Below are positions 11,640-22,015 of a stretch of 64,000 nucleotides of DNA, piece by piece. The stretch's first letter is position 1, and the number at the start of each line of letters is the position of its first letter. A model generated the notes under the pieces. It made no database searches and had not been told where the DNA came from. It saw only the letters and a list, made by a program, of their open reading frames with translations. The position numbers were made by a program, and so were the translations under genes. The DNA comes from Arachnopeziza araneosa (Eukaryota; Ascomycota; Leotiomycetes; Helotiales; Arachnopezizaceae): contig QYAI01000078.1 of NCBI GenBank assembly GCA_003988855.1, positions 1-64,000 of the forward strand, read 5' to 3'.

Positions 11640-12033
11640 TCATGTCTTCAGCACTTCTATCTCTTCATTCAGGAGGGATACAGTTAGCTTGCTGCACTCT
11701 ATAGACAAGAGTTGGTCACAAATAATCCTTTCAAGTTCCTTTAGTGTAGTAGCTCTCTCGGCTTTGAGCGCTTCAATCTCTTGGAGTGCTACTGCCATCT
11801 ACTCCCCCATTGATGACACACCGAGCTGAGAGGTTGATTTGGCAAGTTGTTCGATACTAGATAATTTTTGGAATTGACTTAATGATTAGGCCCGAAGTCC
11901 TGTATCTCACTTTAAAAATGAAAGCATCGAGACCAAATGAGAACACACTGGTCTCCACCATGTACTGCACCCGCAAAAACTCTGAGCTGATGCACTCTTC
12001 CAAGCTTCCTTTGCTGTCCATGTTGATACTCAT
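11640..12033 (-). CDS. hypothetical small helical protein (tentative)
   Basis: Tentative two-exon gene of 93 aa. Exon 1 (11911-12033) begins MSINMDSKGSLEE and ends GLDAFIFK before GTGAGA. Exon 2 (11640-11798) begins after GAGTAG and encodes a charged helix (LQEIEALKAE..TTLKELERI). Both junctions are phase 0. The heptad-like helix and clean frame closure are the only support. I do not recognise a family, and it may be noise. Confidence 0.3.
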
Positions 12034-12975
12034 CTTTCGCTTCCTGGCAATTAAATTGTAATTTCAATGCTGAGACGAACGTATTCCAGAATTGTTGGTC
12101 AAAGTTTCCTGTCGTGAGGCTCCAATTTGTGGAAGTGAAAGTCCAACCCAAAGTACTAAGCGAGGAAAGAGGAATGCTTAAGCCGAAGTACTGCCACCCA
12201 TCGGTAGCAGGTACATAATATTAAATAAGCCATTCTCGCTCCACGCCAAGATCCTCGATTAACGGTTTTGAGCCCTTAAGACGAGCCGAGGGGGCCCCTA
12301 GGAGGGCCTTCATAAAAAAGGCAGAAAACCGGGGATGGGGGTTTGTGCTTTCCACTATGGTGGTTTTCGTTTTTTGCCATTTTTTATGATGCTACTAGCC
12401 TTGGATTTTCAATATTTTTTACCTTTGCTTTGATTTTTTTTTTTTTTTTTCTCGTGACGTCGTTGTGGTTTAACCCAAAAAAAAACGCGTTCAACGAATG
12501 GAAATTGTCAATAAACCATTCTATAATTTAGATGCTATATTTTGGAGCGAAGGAGGGAATAATTACTATAAAATAATAGTGGATAGACTCTAAAGAAATA
12601 ATGTAGAAAAATACGGTATTACGATAGCATTTCGAGGATAGTGTATGAAGAATATCTTGCAGTCTGATTTACCATTTAGAATACACTCAAATAAAACCGC
12701 ATACATCAATCACTTACAATTACAATCAAGATATTATCTACTCTCATGGAAGTTCATTCCAACTAAGATTGAATTGAGAAATCAAAGGGTTTCGCTTTCA
12801 GGATTCAAGACCATCAAGTGACGCTGATACCATCAAAAATCTTTATTGATTCGCTAGTATCAAAAACGTGGTAGCAAAATTTTGAACCCAAAAAAGGAAG
12901 GAAAAACTATCTACCCAATTCTATTTTAATATCTCAAAGTTACACTATAAAAGCAAACCCAAAAGAAAACTCCGC
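12034..12975. other. intergenic, low-complexity
   Basis: Contains an 18-nt poly-T run at 12433-12450 and AT-rich sequence downstream of the Old Yellow Enzyme gene. No gene was recognised. Confidence 0.5.
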
Positions 12976-14326
12976 TTAACCTCTCGCCGCAGTCGCCTTC
13001 CCAGGTTTCACACCCCCATGCGGCCTTTGTCCAAATCCCCAGCCAAACTGATTCGCCACACGAACTTCAACACCTAATTCACCAGCCCAAGTCCACACCA
13101 ACGCCGGATCCTTCAGGAAAGCTCTTGCAACCAATATCGCATCTGCTTTTCCCTCATCCAGAATATCCTCAGCTTGCTTCCCTTCAGTAATCATGCCCAC
13201 CGTTCCAACCTTGGTCTTCTCATTCAACCCTTCTGCCTCTAGGGCTTTCTTGACAGCTTCAGCAAAGGGAACTTGATATCCTGGGCCCGAGATGATCTTC
13301 TGGTTTTTCATCAAGCCGGCAGATGAGACATCGAGGAAGTCAACACCGAGCTTTGCGAGAGCGACGGAGAGGATTTTTGCCTGCTCAATTTCCCATCCGT
13401 CTTCGACCCAGTCGTGAGCGGGGATTCGGACGAAGAGGGGCATGGTTTCGGGTAGCGCAGCGCGCACCGAAGCGGTGAGTTCAAGAAGGAGACGCATGCG
13501 GTTTTCCAAGGAGCCAGAATACGGGGCGGGAAGGGAATTTGTGAGTGGAGAGAGCGATTCGTGGAGGAGGTAGCCGTGTGCAGCGTGGATTTCAATGACG
13601 TCAAACCCAGCTTGAAGTGCACGGTGAACGGCAGAAAGGTAGGAGGCTTTGAAGGAGGATATATCGGAGAGTGTCATGAGGCTGGGAAAGCAGGTGTGTT
13701 CTTCGTCGAACGGGACTGTTGTTGTGCTAATTACACGATCGGGCCAACCTCCAATCTGGCCATTTCGTTAGTTAAGCTAAGAAGAATCCGTGGGACCGAC
13801 TTACATCTGCAGTCGCCTTAGCCTTTCTATCAATCCATGGTGCTACCGTGCTCGCTTTTCGACCTCCATGGCCAAGTTGAGCTGCAATCTTCTGGCCTTG
13901 CGAGTGGGCAAAATCGACAACCCGCTTCAGAGGTGCAATCTGGCTATCTTTCCATAGACCAACATCTGCAGGGGTAATTCTTCCTTCCGCAGTCACGGCT
14001 GTAGCTTCTACAATAGTCAATCCTGGACCACGTTGCATGATTCCGCCGAGATGAGCGAGTTGCCAATCAGTGGCATGGCCGTCCTCAGCGGAATATTGAC
14101 ACATAGGAGAGACAAGGATGCGATTTTGCAGAGTTAGACCTCTGAGTTTCAAAGGAGTAAATAGCTTTATTTCCGAGTTTTCTGGAGTAGTGATTGCAGT
14201 GCCGGCAGGAATAGCTTGGAGGGGTGTGAAAAATGAAGCCTGTCAAATGTAAGTCATTGTTTGGATTTGGATTTGATAACCAACATTTGGTGCTGCAACG
14301 TTTTCGAGGGGGTTTTGAGAAGACAT
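12976..14326 (-). CDS. Old Yellow Enzyme, NADH:flavin oxidoreductase (YqjM-type)
   Basis: FMN-dependent ene-reductase/NADPH dehydrogenase of the YqjM-like class, 418 aa. Exons 14285-14326, 13805-14239 and 12976-13755 close in frame, all phase 0. Motifs: ILVSPMCQYSAEDG with the redox-tuning Cys near residue 61, AQLGHGGRKAS, EIHAAHGYLLHESLSPLTN, YSGSLENRMRLLLE and VARAFLKDPALVW (FMN phosphate site). It would reduce activated C=C bonds of alpha,beta-unsaturated carbonyls or nitro compounds in the cytosol. It is divergent from the epimerase gene across a 611-bp promoter region that holds the CCG-N6-CGG palindrome. Confidence 0.9.
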
Positions 14327-14596
14327 TTTTGCAGGTGCTATTTCGCTCCTTAAAAGTAATGAAGAAACCGGAGCGATTGCTTTAAATACAGAATGATGAC
14401 TATTGATGGTCGGATAAAAGTGTTTGTCGGGGCTGCCTCTTGACAGAAAGCTCGAAATATATAGTTATAACTTTCATTACATGACTTGGAACATCTTACG
14501 ATACCTCGTAGTACATAATCCGACATTACCAACATCTCGCCGGCTCATCGCCGTGGCCTGACCTGTATGACTGGCTGCATGCAGATCACGTGCGCT

Positions 14597-14687
14597 GCTC
14601 GCCGCCATTTCGGCGAGCGACAGGGGTCAGCGCCGAAGTGGCGAGGAACCTTCAATGAACGAAACTTCACGGCCAGTTCGGCGAGGA
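14597..14687. promoter_or_regulatory. CCG-N6-CGG inverted repeat and CGGCGAG cluster
   Basis: GCTCGCCG-CCATTT-CGGCGAGC at 14597-14618 is a perfect 8-bp inverted repeat whose core reads CCG-N6-CGG. Related words follow: GCCGAAGTGGCGAGG at about 14632-14646 and TTCGGCGAGG at 14678-14687. Zn2Cys6 dimers bind paired CGG triplets, and such a factor is encoded 1.7 kb away. The match is suggestive only. Confidence 0.45.
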
Positions 14688-14780
14688 TTTCACCATTGTT
14701 GATACAATTGATTTGAAAGTTGGCGGGAATTTGGAAATGATAACGGAATGGAAAGTGGGCGCTGGAGGAGGTAGGAACAA

Positions 14781-14787
14781 TATAAAA
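14781..14787 (+). promoter_or_regulatory. TATA-like box of the epimerase gene
   Basis: TATAAAA about 150 bp before the ATG, followed by a CAACA/CATC-rich leader typical of highly expressed fungal transcripts. Confidence 0.45.
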
Positions 14788-14937
14788 AGAAACTCGATGG
14801 CGAAGAACTCATATTCGCATCAACAACATCAACAGCATCCACCACATTAGAAAAGCATCTTTCTTCTCATCCCCTAATCATAATTCATCTCTTACAGTCC
14901 AATACTTTCAGAAGTAAGCCTCATATCAATCAAAGCG

Positions 14938-16133
14938 ATGTCGCCTTCTCAGAGAGTTTTCGTGACCGGTGTCTCCGGGTACATTGGCGGTCACATCATT
15001 GTCCGAATGATGGAGCAGCATCCCGAGTGGAGTGTCGCCGTCTTAGTACGCAATGCACAACAGAAAGAAATTGTTCTCAAGCAGTGGCCACATATCGAGA
15101 CTGTCATCGGGGCCTTAGATGACAAGGAATTGATGATCTCCGAAGGTGCAAAATCAGATGTGGTTCTTCGTAAGTTCCAAAGCATGGTTTATTCCACGCC
15201 TGCTAATTTGCATAGAAACTGCATCTGCAGACCACATTCCAGGTGTCCAGGCTTTGATTCAAGGCCTCAGTCAGAGAAAACCTAATCCAGGCTATTTCAT
15301 TCACGTGTCAGGCACTGGAATCCTTAATGAAGTCCCGAACGGTTTCGGTACGCAATTTAACAATAGAAGTTCTTGAAGCTGTGGGTAATGTGCTAATGTT
15401 CCTTAGGTCAACCCTCGAAAAAGATTTTCAACGACATTACAGACTTGGCCGAGATAACATCGTTCCCAGTGGAGAACCACATTCATCGTGATGTGGATAT
15501 GGCCATTCTTGAGGCACATAAACTTCTTGGTGTGCGTACTGCTATTGTCTCACCACCAACCATCCACGGCGTTGGAAAAGGTCCAATCAAAACGAGGAGT
15601 CTTCAAATTCCATTCCTGGCTGAAGCCATCCTGAAACGAGGCAAAGGTTTTCAGGTATTGGAAGGTCAGAATATCTGGAACCATCTTCATATTGATGATG
15701 TTGCATCCGCATTCATATTCCTGGCTGAAGAAGCATTAAAGCCAAATGGTGGGAAAGCACAATGGGGTGATGATGGATACTACTTTGCAGAGGGGGGTGA
15801 ATTTGTAAGATTGTGTGGAAGTTGAAAAAATGTGGAGTACTAACGTTTGACTAGAAATGGGGAGCCGTTTCTACAGCCATTACAAAAATCGCATATGATC
15901 AGGGCTTGATCGTTGCCGCTGAGGTTGACAAGCTCTCTGTCGCGGACGCCTCCGCCATCCATCCATGGGCACCGCTTCTTTGGGGTGGAAATTGCATAGC
16001 GCAGTCTGTTCGCTTGCATCAACTTGGCTGGAAAGCAACTGGGCCAAGTATTTTCGACAGCTTGTCAGCGATGATTGCGGAGGAGGCGAAGACTTGGGGA
16101 AAGCAATCATCCAAGACAACATTTGACAAATAA
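14938..16133 (+). CDS. NAD-dependent epimerase/dehydratase-like extended SDR
   Basis: Rossmann-fold NAD(P)-binding protein, 346 aa. Four exons close in frame: 14938-15169, 15216-15347, 15407-15804 and 15855-16133. FVTGVSGYIGGHI is the GxxGxxG nucleotide site. FIHVSGTG and the late HLHIDDVASAFIFLAEEAL (typical of the extended-SDR epimerase/NmrA group) support the assignment. The classical YxxxK is not evident, so catalysis or mere dinucleotide sensing is open. A stress-induced or secondary-metabolism role is possible. It is divergent from the Old Yellow Enzyme and is followed 250 bp later by the Zn2Cys6 factor on the same strand. Confidence 0.8.
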
Positions 16134-16383
16134 ACGACTCGGAATGTATGTTCAATGATTAGATGAACTTCACATACATATAGAATACAAATCTATCTTC
16201 AAAAACATAGATCGAGTTTGCTTAACCTGACCAAACATCATGAGTGGGGTGTAGTGCCTTCAAAACTCGTCTGCTCACTAAGCAACAATGCACTGCGATG
16301 ATTTCATTCTTTCTCGTCAGCCACTCTCACTGGAGCTTCTAACCTGAATCGTGATTAAATTTGATCATTGATCAAATCGTGCC

Positions 16384-18617
16384 ATGAATTCTTTCGAGAC
16401 TGAAATCAATGGAATCCCTCCATACTCAAAACCATGTATTGGATGTCGCAAACGCAAAGTGAAGTGTGATAAAACGCGGCCGTGTTCAAACTGCACGCGG
16501 TCGAAACAACTCTGCGTCTACGAGAGTCACGATGGAAATGAAGGAGCTGCCAAAAATACGGGCGAGAATTCTCTATCAAGCGATAATGAACTTCGGGAGA
16601 GGTTGGAAAGGTTGGAGAAGATGATGGTAACAATGATGTCTTCCAGTCAGGGCGGCGGCGCGACCGGCAGTCCAGCCGCTAGCGTGAACAGGACAGGCAC
16701 TTCTCCCATTGGCACTCCGTCGCAATCATTCCCATTAGATTCGTCTTCAACATCACACTCGAATGCTGGAAATGCGCTTGTTGGCCAGATTCTTTTTCAA
16801 GAAGGTCACAGTGCCTATTTTGACTCCGACTTCTGGCCATGTGTCATCACCGAGGTAAGCAAGAGCTCAGTCTTATGTTCTTCACGCCTGTTGACTTTTG
16901 TAGATTGAAGACTTGAGAAAGTTGTTTGGTCAAGTCATTGAAGTAGGGCAAACCACTGGACCGATCTCAAAATGGACCTCCGTTTCAATTCTAGGACCAG
17001 CATCGCCGTTCTCATCGAGCGATCTGACCTTGGTTCACCCAACGCTAGATGAGAGTAACATGTTATGCAAGCTCTTCTTTCAAAGCGTCAATCCTTTCAT
17101 TCGAGTTCTCCATGAAGCACATTTTGGACGGGAAGTAGAACGATATCGACGAGGCACGCTACTTACTACTCCATCCGAATTTGAGGCATTGCTGTTCTCT
17201 GTCTACCTCCTGACACTTAATTCCCTACGGCCGGAAGTTGTAGAAAACCTTTTCTCAATTTCAAAAGAAGCCCTACTTGCTCGTTTTCAGCACTTAGCGC
17301 AGGTTGCTCTCGCTAATGTAGACTTTTTCAAGACTGATAAGATTCATACTATTCAGGCCTTACTACACTATCTGGTATGTTCTTCTCCACTAAAGACGAA
17401 ACAGGCAACTAAGATCTAGCAGACATTTTTGTTCCAACAAAACCTGTATCAAGACGCCATTCCACTTTTAGGAGTTGCTGTTCGGCTGGCACAGACAATG
17501 GGAACTCACCGAGACCCTGCTCATTTTCCATTTCCGCCGTGGGTTTGCGAGCTAAGAAGACGAACTTGGAATCACATCTGCTGCTTGGATGCTCTTGCTC
17601 TGAATTCATATGGAGCGGAATCATGCTTGCCAGTCACATCAGACAGCCGCCCTCCACAGAATTCAAATGACAACGATTGGCATACAAGCAGGTTCGCAAA
17701 GCCTTCTTCGATGCCGCAAAATATGCCAGGATTCAAGGGTATGACTTTTGCTCTGGTGCATCGAAGCATCGCAGAGATGATCCAACGCCTATCTCGTGTT
17801 GACCCTATCAAGTTCGAAGACCGCGAGGAAATCTTGCACCAGACCGAAATTCATCTTCAAGAAGCTTATCTCAAGAATATCGATAGAACTAACTCTGAGC
17901 AGACTGTGGTCGCAGCTTTTATCGAAGTTAAGTTTTCCACCTTAAGACTTTCTATGAACCACAGACGATGCATCAGTCTAGGCACACAAGCATCGACGTC
18001 CGGGAGATCGAAGTAAGTACATTACATACACAAGCAGAAGACTTGAGCTGACTGTTCTCTGGGCTATTTATTGCTGCCATAGAATTGCTAGAAGCAATCG
18101 AATACTACATCAATGCGTTTGCTTCTCACAATTGGGAATGGGTCTTTGAGACTGTCATTCCATTCCATGCTTTAGCAATAATCCTAACAAGGTTTCATCA
18201 GGCAGATCGGCAAATGGATATTGATCGTGCTCAACGTCAAATATCAAGAAACTTCGAAATATATTCACGGGAGTCGCAACCTGTATCTCGGACGCCAATG
18301 TGGAAACTGTTGGTGGAGCTCCGAGACAATATGCGGAGCGGATCGGATAGCAGTCGTCTTGGATCCAGTGCTACTGTCATCCAAAGCTTAAGACCAGAAA
18401 GGAATTCTGACTTTGTATTTTCTGATGATTTGATGCTGGACTTCAATACGACCACGCTTTCTTCGGAGCAGCTAATGTTTGACGATCAGTTGATGTTGCA
18501 AGATCCCCAAGATTTACCCTGGTAAGTTTCGTTCGATTGTCATTAATGATCTATGTGGAGCTCACATTCAAATATAGGCTCAATAGCCAAGTCAATTTTC
18601 CGAACCAAGGTCAATAA
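16384..18617 (+). CDS. Zn2Cys6 fungal-specific transcription factor (3' part has a frame conflict)
   Basis: Nuclear regulator. The DNA-binding domain is CIGCRKRKVKCDKTRPCSNC, continuing to TRSKQLC (C-x2-C-x6-C-x5-C-x2-C-x6-C, residues about 18-44), followed by LRERLERLEKMM as a short coiled-coil dimerisation helix. The middle homology region follows, with FFQSVNPFIRVLHEAHF, FEALLFSVYLLTL, AVRLAQTMGTHRD and CELRRRTWNHICCLD. Exons 16384-16854, 16904-17374 and 17420-about 18012 close in phase. The next exon (about 18083-18521, then 18578-18617) carries LLEAIEYYINAF...WEWVFETVIPFHALA. It cannot be joined in frame through the GTAAGT donor at 18013. Upstream codons in the exon-4 frame (GLFIAAIELLEAIEYY) look conserved, which suggests a 1-nt frameshift near 17985 or an unusual splice. 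Possible targets are its neighbours. Confidence 0.75.
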
Positions 18618-19147
18618 CAGCACTTCACAGGATAATGTCACATGACGGGACTTGATCATTGATCTGCACTTGGAGATCATCCTTGATTTCCACTCATGGA
18701 GTAGTAGAAAGTATAATGACTCGACCAGGACCTCTTTGAGAATTAATCCTGGTGTCCCGGCTAAATTCCGGGAAAGAAGCCCAGCATTATTGTCGTTTCA
18801 TCGGAGTGTCGATAGCCGCATCCGAACTAAGTTTCAAACAATTATTAAGTTAAAAATGGAGAAATGTATTTCCGCCCTTTTCGGGATGCCGGGCGCTTTT
18901 TATCTACAAGGAGTGAAATTGAAGTTTAATCTATATCTTCTACATGGAGTCGCAGTCGCGAGTCGACCTAGGATTGTCGTCCCTTCGCTCCATGCATCCC
19001 CGCTACAACTTATCCAATCAACGAGCATCACGACTTCGGAATCCGGAATCGTAACATTAAGGCTGCATGTAGGTTCCTACATGTATATAAAGAATCTCCT
19101 CATGGTTCGCTGAGGCGAGCATCTGCTACTCACCCTTCTTTCACATC
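18618..19147. other. upstream region of the xyloglucanase gene
   Basis: No gene was seen. It holds a TATA-like TATATAAA at 19084-19091, about 57 bp before the xyloglucanase ATG. Confidence 0.45.
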
Positions 19148-21663
19148 ATGTACTTCGAAGCTCTCAGCGTCTTATTGGGGCTCAACTTTTTGGGCCCCGT
19201 GAGAGCTGCTTCATCTCAAAAGTACAGCTGGAAAAATGTGAAGATTGGAGGTAAGTTATATATCCCAAAATTTGCCAACGCATTTTAACTCCTCAATTAG
19301 GTGGCGGCGGTTTCGTTCCTGGCATCGTGTTCAACCCAACTGAAAAAGGATTGACTTACGCCCGGACAGATATTGGAGGAGCTTATCGTCTCAATTCCGA
19401 TGACTCTTGGACTCCTTTGATGGATGGTTCAAATGATACGACATGGTATTTCACCTGTGCAATTTGCCATCCTCCGCTGACAAATAGGCATGACTGGGGA
19501 ACTGATGCCCTAGCCACAGATCCAGTAAAACCGGATAACGTGTACGTCGCAGTTGGTATGTATACAAATGATTGGGACCCTAAAAATGGTTCCATTCTTC
19601 GCTCTTCAGATCGCGGTAATACCTGGAAGGAAACGGTGCTACCTTTCAAGGTCGGAGGAAACAACCCTGGACGGGGTATTGGAGAACGCCTCGTGATTGA
19701 TCCTAACAGCCATAATATTCTCTACTTTGGCGCACGGAGCGGCCATGGTCTTTGGAAGAGTACAGATTATGGAGTGACTTGGTCCAACGTGACAAGTTTC
19801 AAATGGACTGGTGAGCCAATATGATCACGTGCATCGCACTCTACTGAGATCATTAGGAACATATTTCCAAGACAACGCCTCTACTCTGGACTCAGATCCT
19901 ATTGGGATAGCTTGGATTACTTTTGACACTACGTCAGGGTCCAAAGGATCAGCAACTCCTCGAATTTTTGTTGGTGTTGTCGACGTTGGCCAATCTGTTT
20001 TCAAGTCAGAGGATGGTGGGAAAACTTGTGAGTTCCGCAGAATCAATATGACCTTCAAAGCCTAATTTATCAAGGGTCTTGGGTCTCTGGTGAGCCTATG
20101 TACGGCTTCCTACCACACAAAGGTGTTCTGGATCCCACTAAGAAGCTACTTTATGTGTCTTACGCGAACGGTGCGGGGCCGTATGACGGTACGAATGGGA
20201 CAGTTAACAAATACGTGAGAATCTTCTTTCCCGTGAAGTGAGACAAGACTCATGCTTTTTAGAATATTTCAAGTGGCGCCTGGACTGATATTACGCCTAC
20301 TCCCCTCTCCTCAACAAGCTATGGCTATGGCGGTCTTACAGTCGACTTACAAAAGCCAGGCACAGTCATGGTTGCAGCGTTGAACTCATGGTGGCCAGAT
20401 GAGATAATCTTTAGAAGTAACAATTCTGGAACAACATGGTCACCAATCTGGGCATGGAATGGCTACCCTGATCGTTACCTCTATTATGACTACAACATTT
20501 CAGCTGCGCCATGGCTTCAAGACAATACTTCAACAGCTCAATTTCTTCAAGAGGTCGGCTGGATGGTGGAAGCTTTGGTCATTGATCCTCATGATTCTGA
20601 TCATTGGCTTTATGGAACTGGTGCGACAATCTATGGTGGTCGTGACTTAACAAAATGGGACATAGTTCACAACGTAACCTTAGCTTCCATGGCAAATGGT
20701 ATTGAAGAAACAGCAGTTCTGGGTCTGATTGTTCCACCCGGTGGTCCACATCTTCTCTCGGCAGTTGGTGATATTGGTGGCTTCTATCACGACAACTTAG
20801 ACACACCTCGACCTCAAAGCTTCCACAATCCAACCTACGGAAGCACTCAGGATATCGACTATGCTGGAAATAAGCCTGCAAATATCGTCCGCTCAGGTGC
20901 CAGTTCCACGGATGCTCAGGTCGCTCTATCTTCAACCTACGGACTTACTTGGAGTCCTCACCCCGGAGCTGCGAACAGCATTGGTCCCGGAAAGGTAGCC
21001 TACTCAGCGGATGCGGACACCGTTCTCCTCATTCCCTCTACTAATGGCGCATTGGTTTCCAAGAACGGTACAACATTCAGTGCTGTCTCTTCCCTTCCAT
21101 CCGGCGCTGTCATCGCAAGTGATAAAAAGAACAATACCTTGTTCTACGCCGGTTCGGCAGGGAGTATCTACGTCTCTTCTGATGGTGCATCCACTTTCAC
21201 CAAATCCATTGCTCTAAACAGCTCAACCACTGTCAACGCGATCAAATTGAACCCGTCCTCATCCGGCGACGTCTGGGCCAGCACCGACAAAGGTCTTTTC
21301 CATTCTATCAATGCCGGCAAGTCTTTCACGTCTCTCCCGAGCATCACAGCTGGTTGGTCGTTTGCTTTGGGTGCGCCCTGCTCGAATACCTCATACCCTA
21401 CCATCTACGGCTTCTTCACTATTGGCGGTGTCACAGCACTTTACAAATCTGACGTCGTGACGAGAGGGAAAACTGTAACTTGGGAATGGAAGGTGATTTC
21501 TGATTCTGGACACGGTTTTGGTTCCGCCAGCGCAAATGTCGTCGCTGCTGATACGGTTCTGCCAGGGAGAGTATATGTGGGTACCAATGGGAGGGGAATT
21601 TTCTATGGTGATGTTGTTAGTGGAAGGAAGAGGGACGGGGTAGTTGGGGAAGCGGATGAGTAA
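19148..21663 (+). CDS. GH74 xyloglucanase, secreted
   Basis: Endo- or oligoxyloglucan-reducing-end-specific xyloglucanase acting on plant hemicellulose outside the cell, 774 aa. Five exons close in frame: 19148-19250, 19301-19810, 19857-20027, 20075-20214 and 20263-21663. The N-terminus MYFEALSVLLGLNFLGPVRA is a signal peptide. Two seven-bladed beta-propeller halves are indicated by repeated Asp-box-like turns (SSDRGNTW, STDYGVTW, SEDGGKTW, SNNSGTTW, SINAGKSF). The catalytic Asp pair of GH74 fits TDIGGAYR near the N-terminus and GDIGGFYHDN in the middle. No CBM1 tail is visible. It is next to a Zn2Cys6 gene that could control it. Confidence 0.92.
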
Positions 21664-22015
21664 GATGAATCTCAGGGAAGTGATAAAGTGTACACTAGCT
21701 GTGTTAGTAAAACATAATAAATCCATAACAAAAATGATATCATACCCTGTTTGAGCAACAATTAAGATCTTAACGGCATGTTTCAGTAGCTTATGTCGTT
21801 TCCGTGTTCTTTTGAAAACATATTTAAAACATGTCTCTTATCTATTCTCTTTCGAAGCTCAAATTGAGACTCGAGAAGGCTATTCAGTTGTTGAATGGTG
21901 AAATTATTATACCAACTATCCCTTTATATTATCAAGCCATACGTACCACATTTGACGAAATCAATCCAAGATGTAAGGCCCCGCCAAGAATCAGAAAGCT
22001 TCACGTCCCTCATGA
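21664..22015. other. intergenic, 3' flank of xyloglucanase
   Basis: AT-rich sequence leading into the repeat array. No gene was recognised. Confidence 0.5.
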
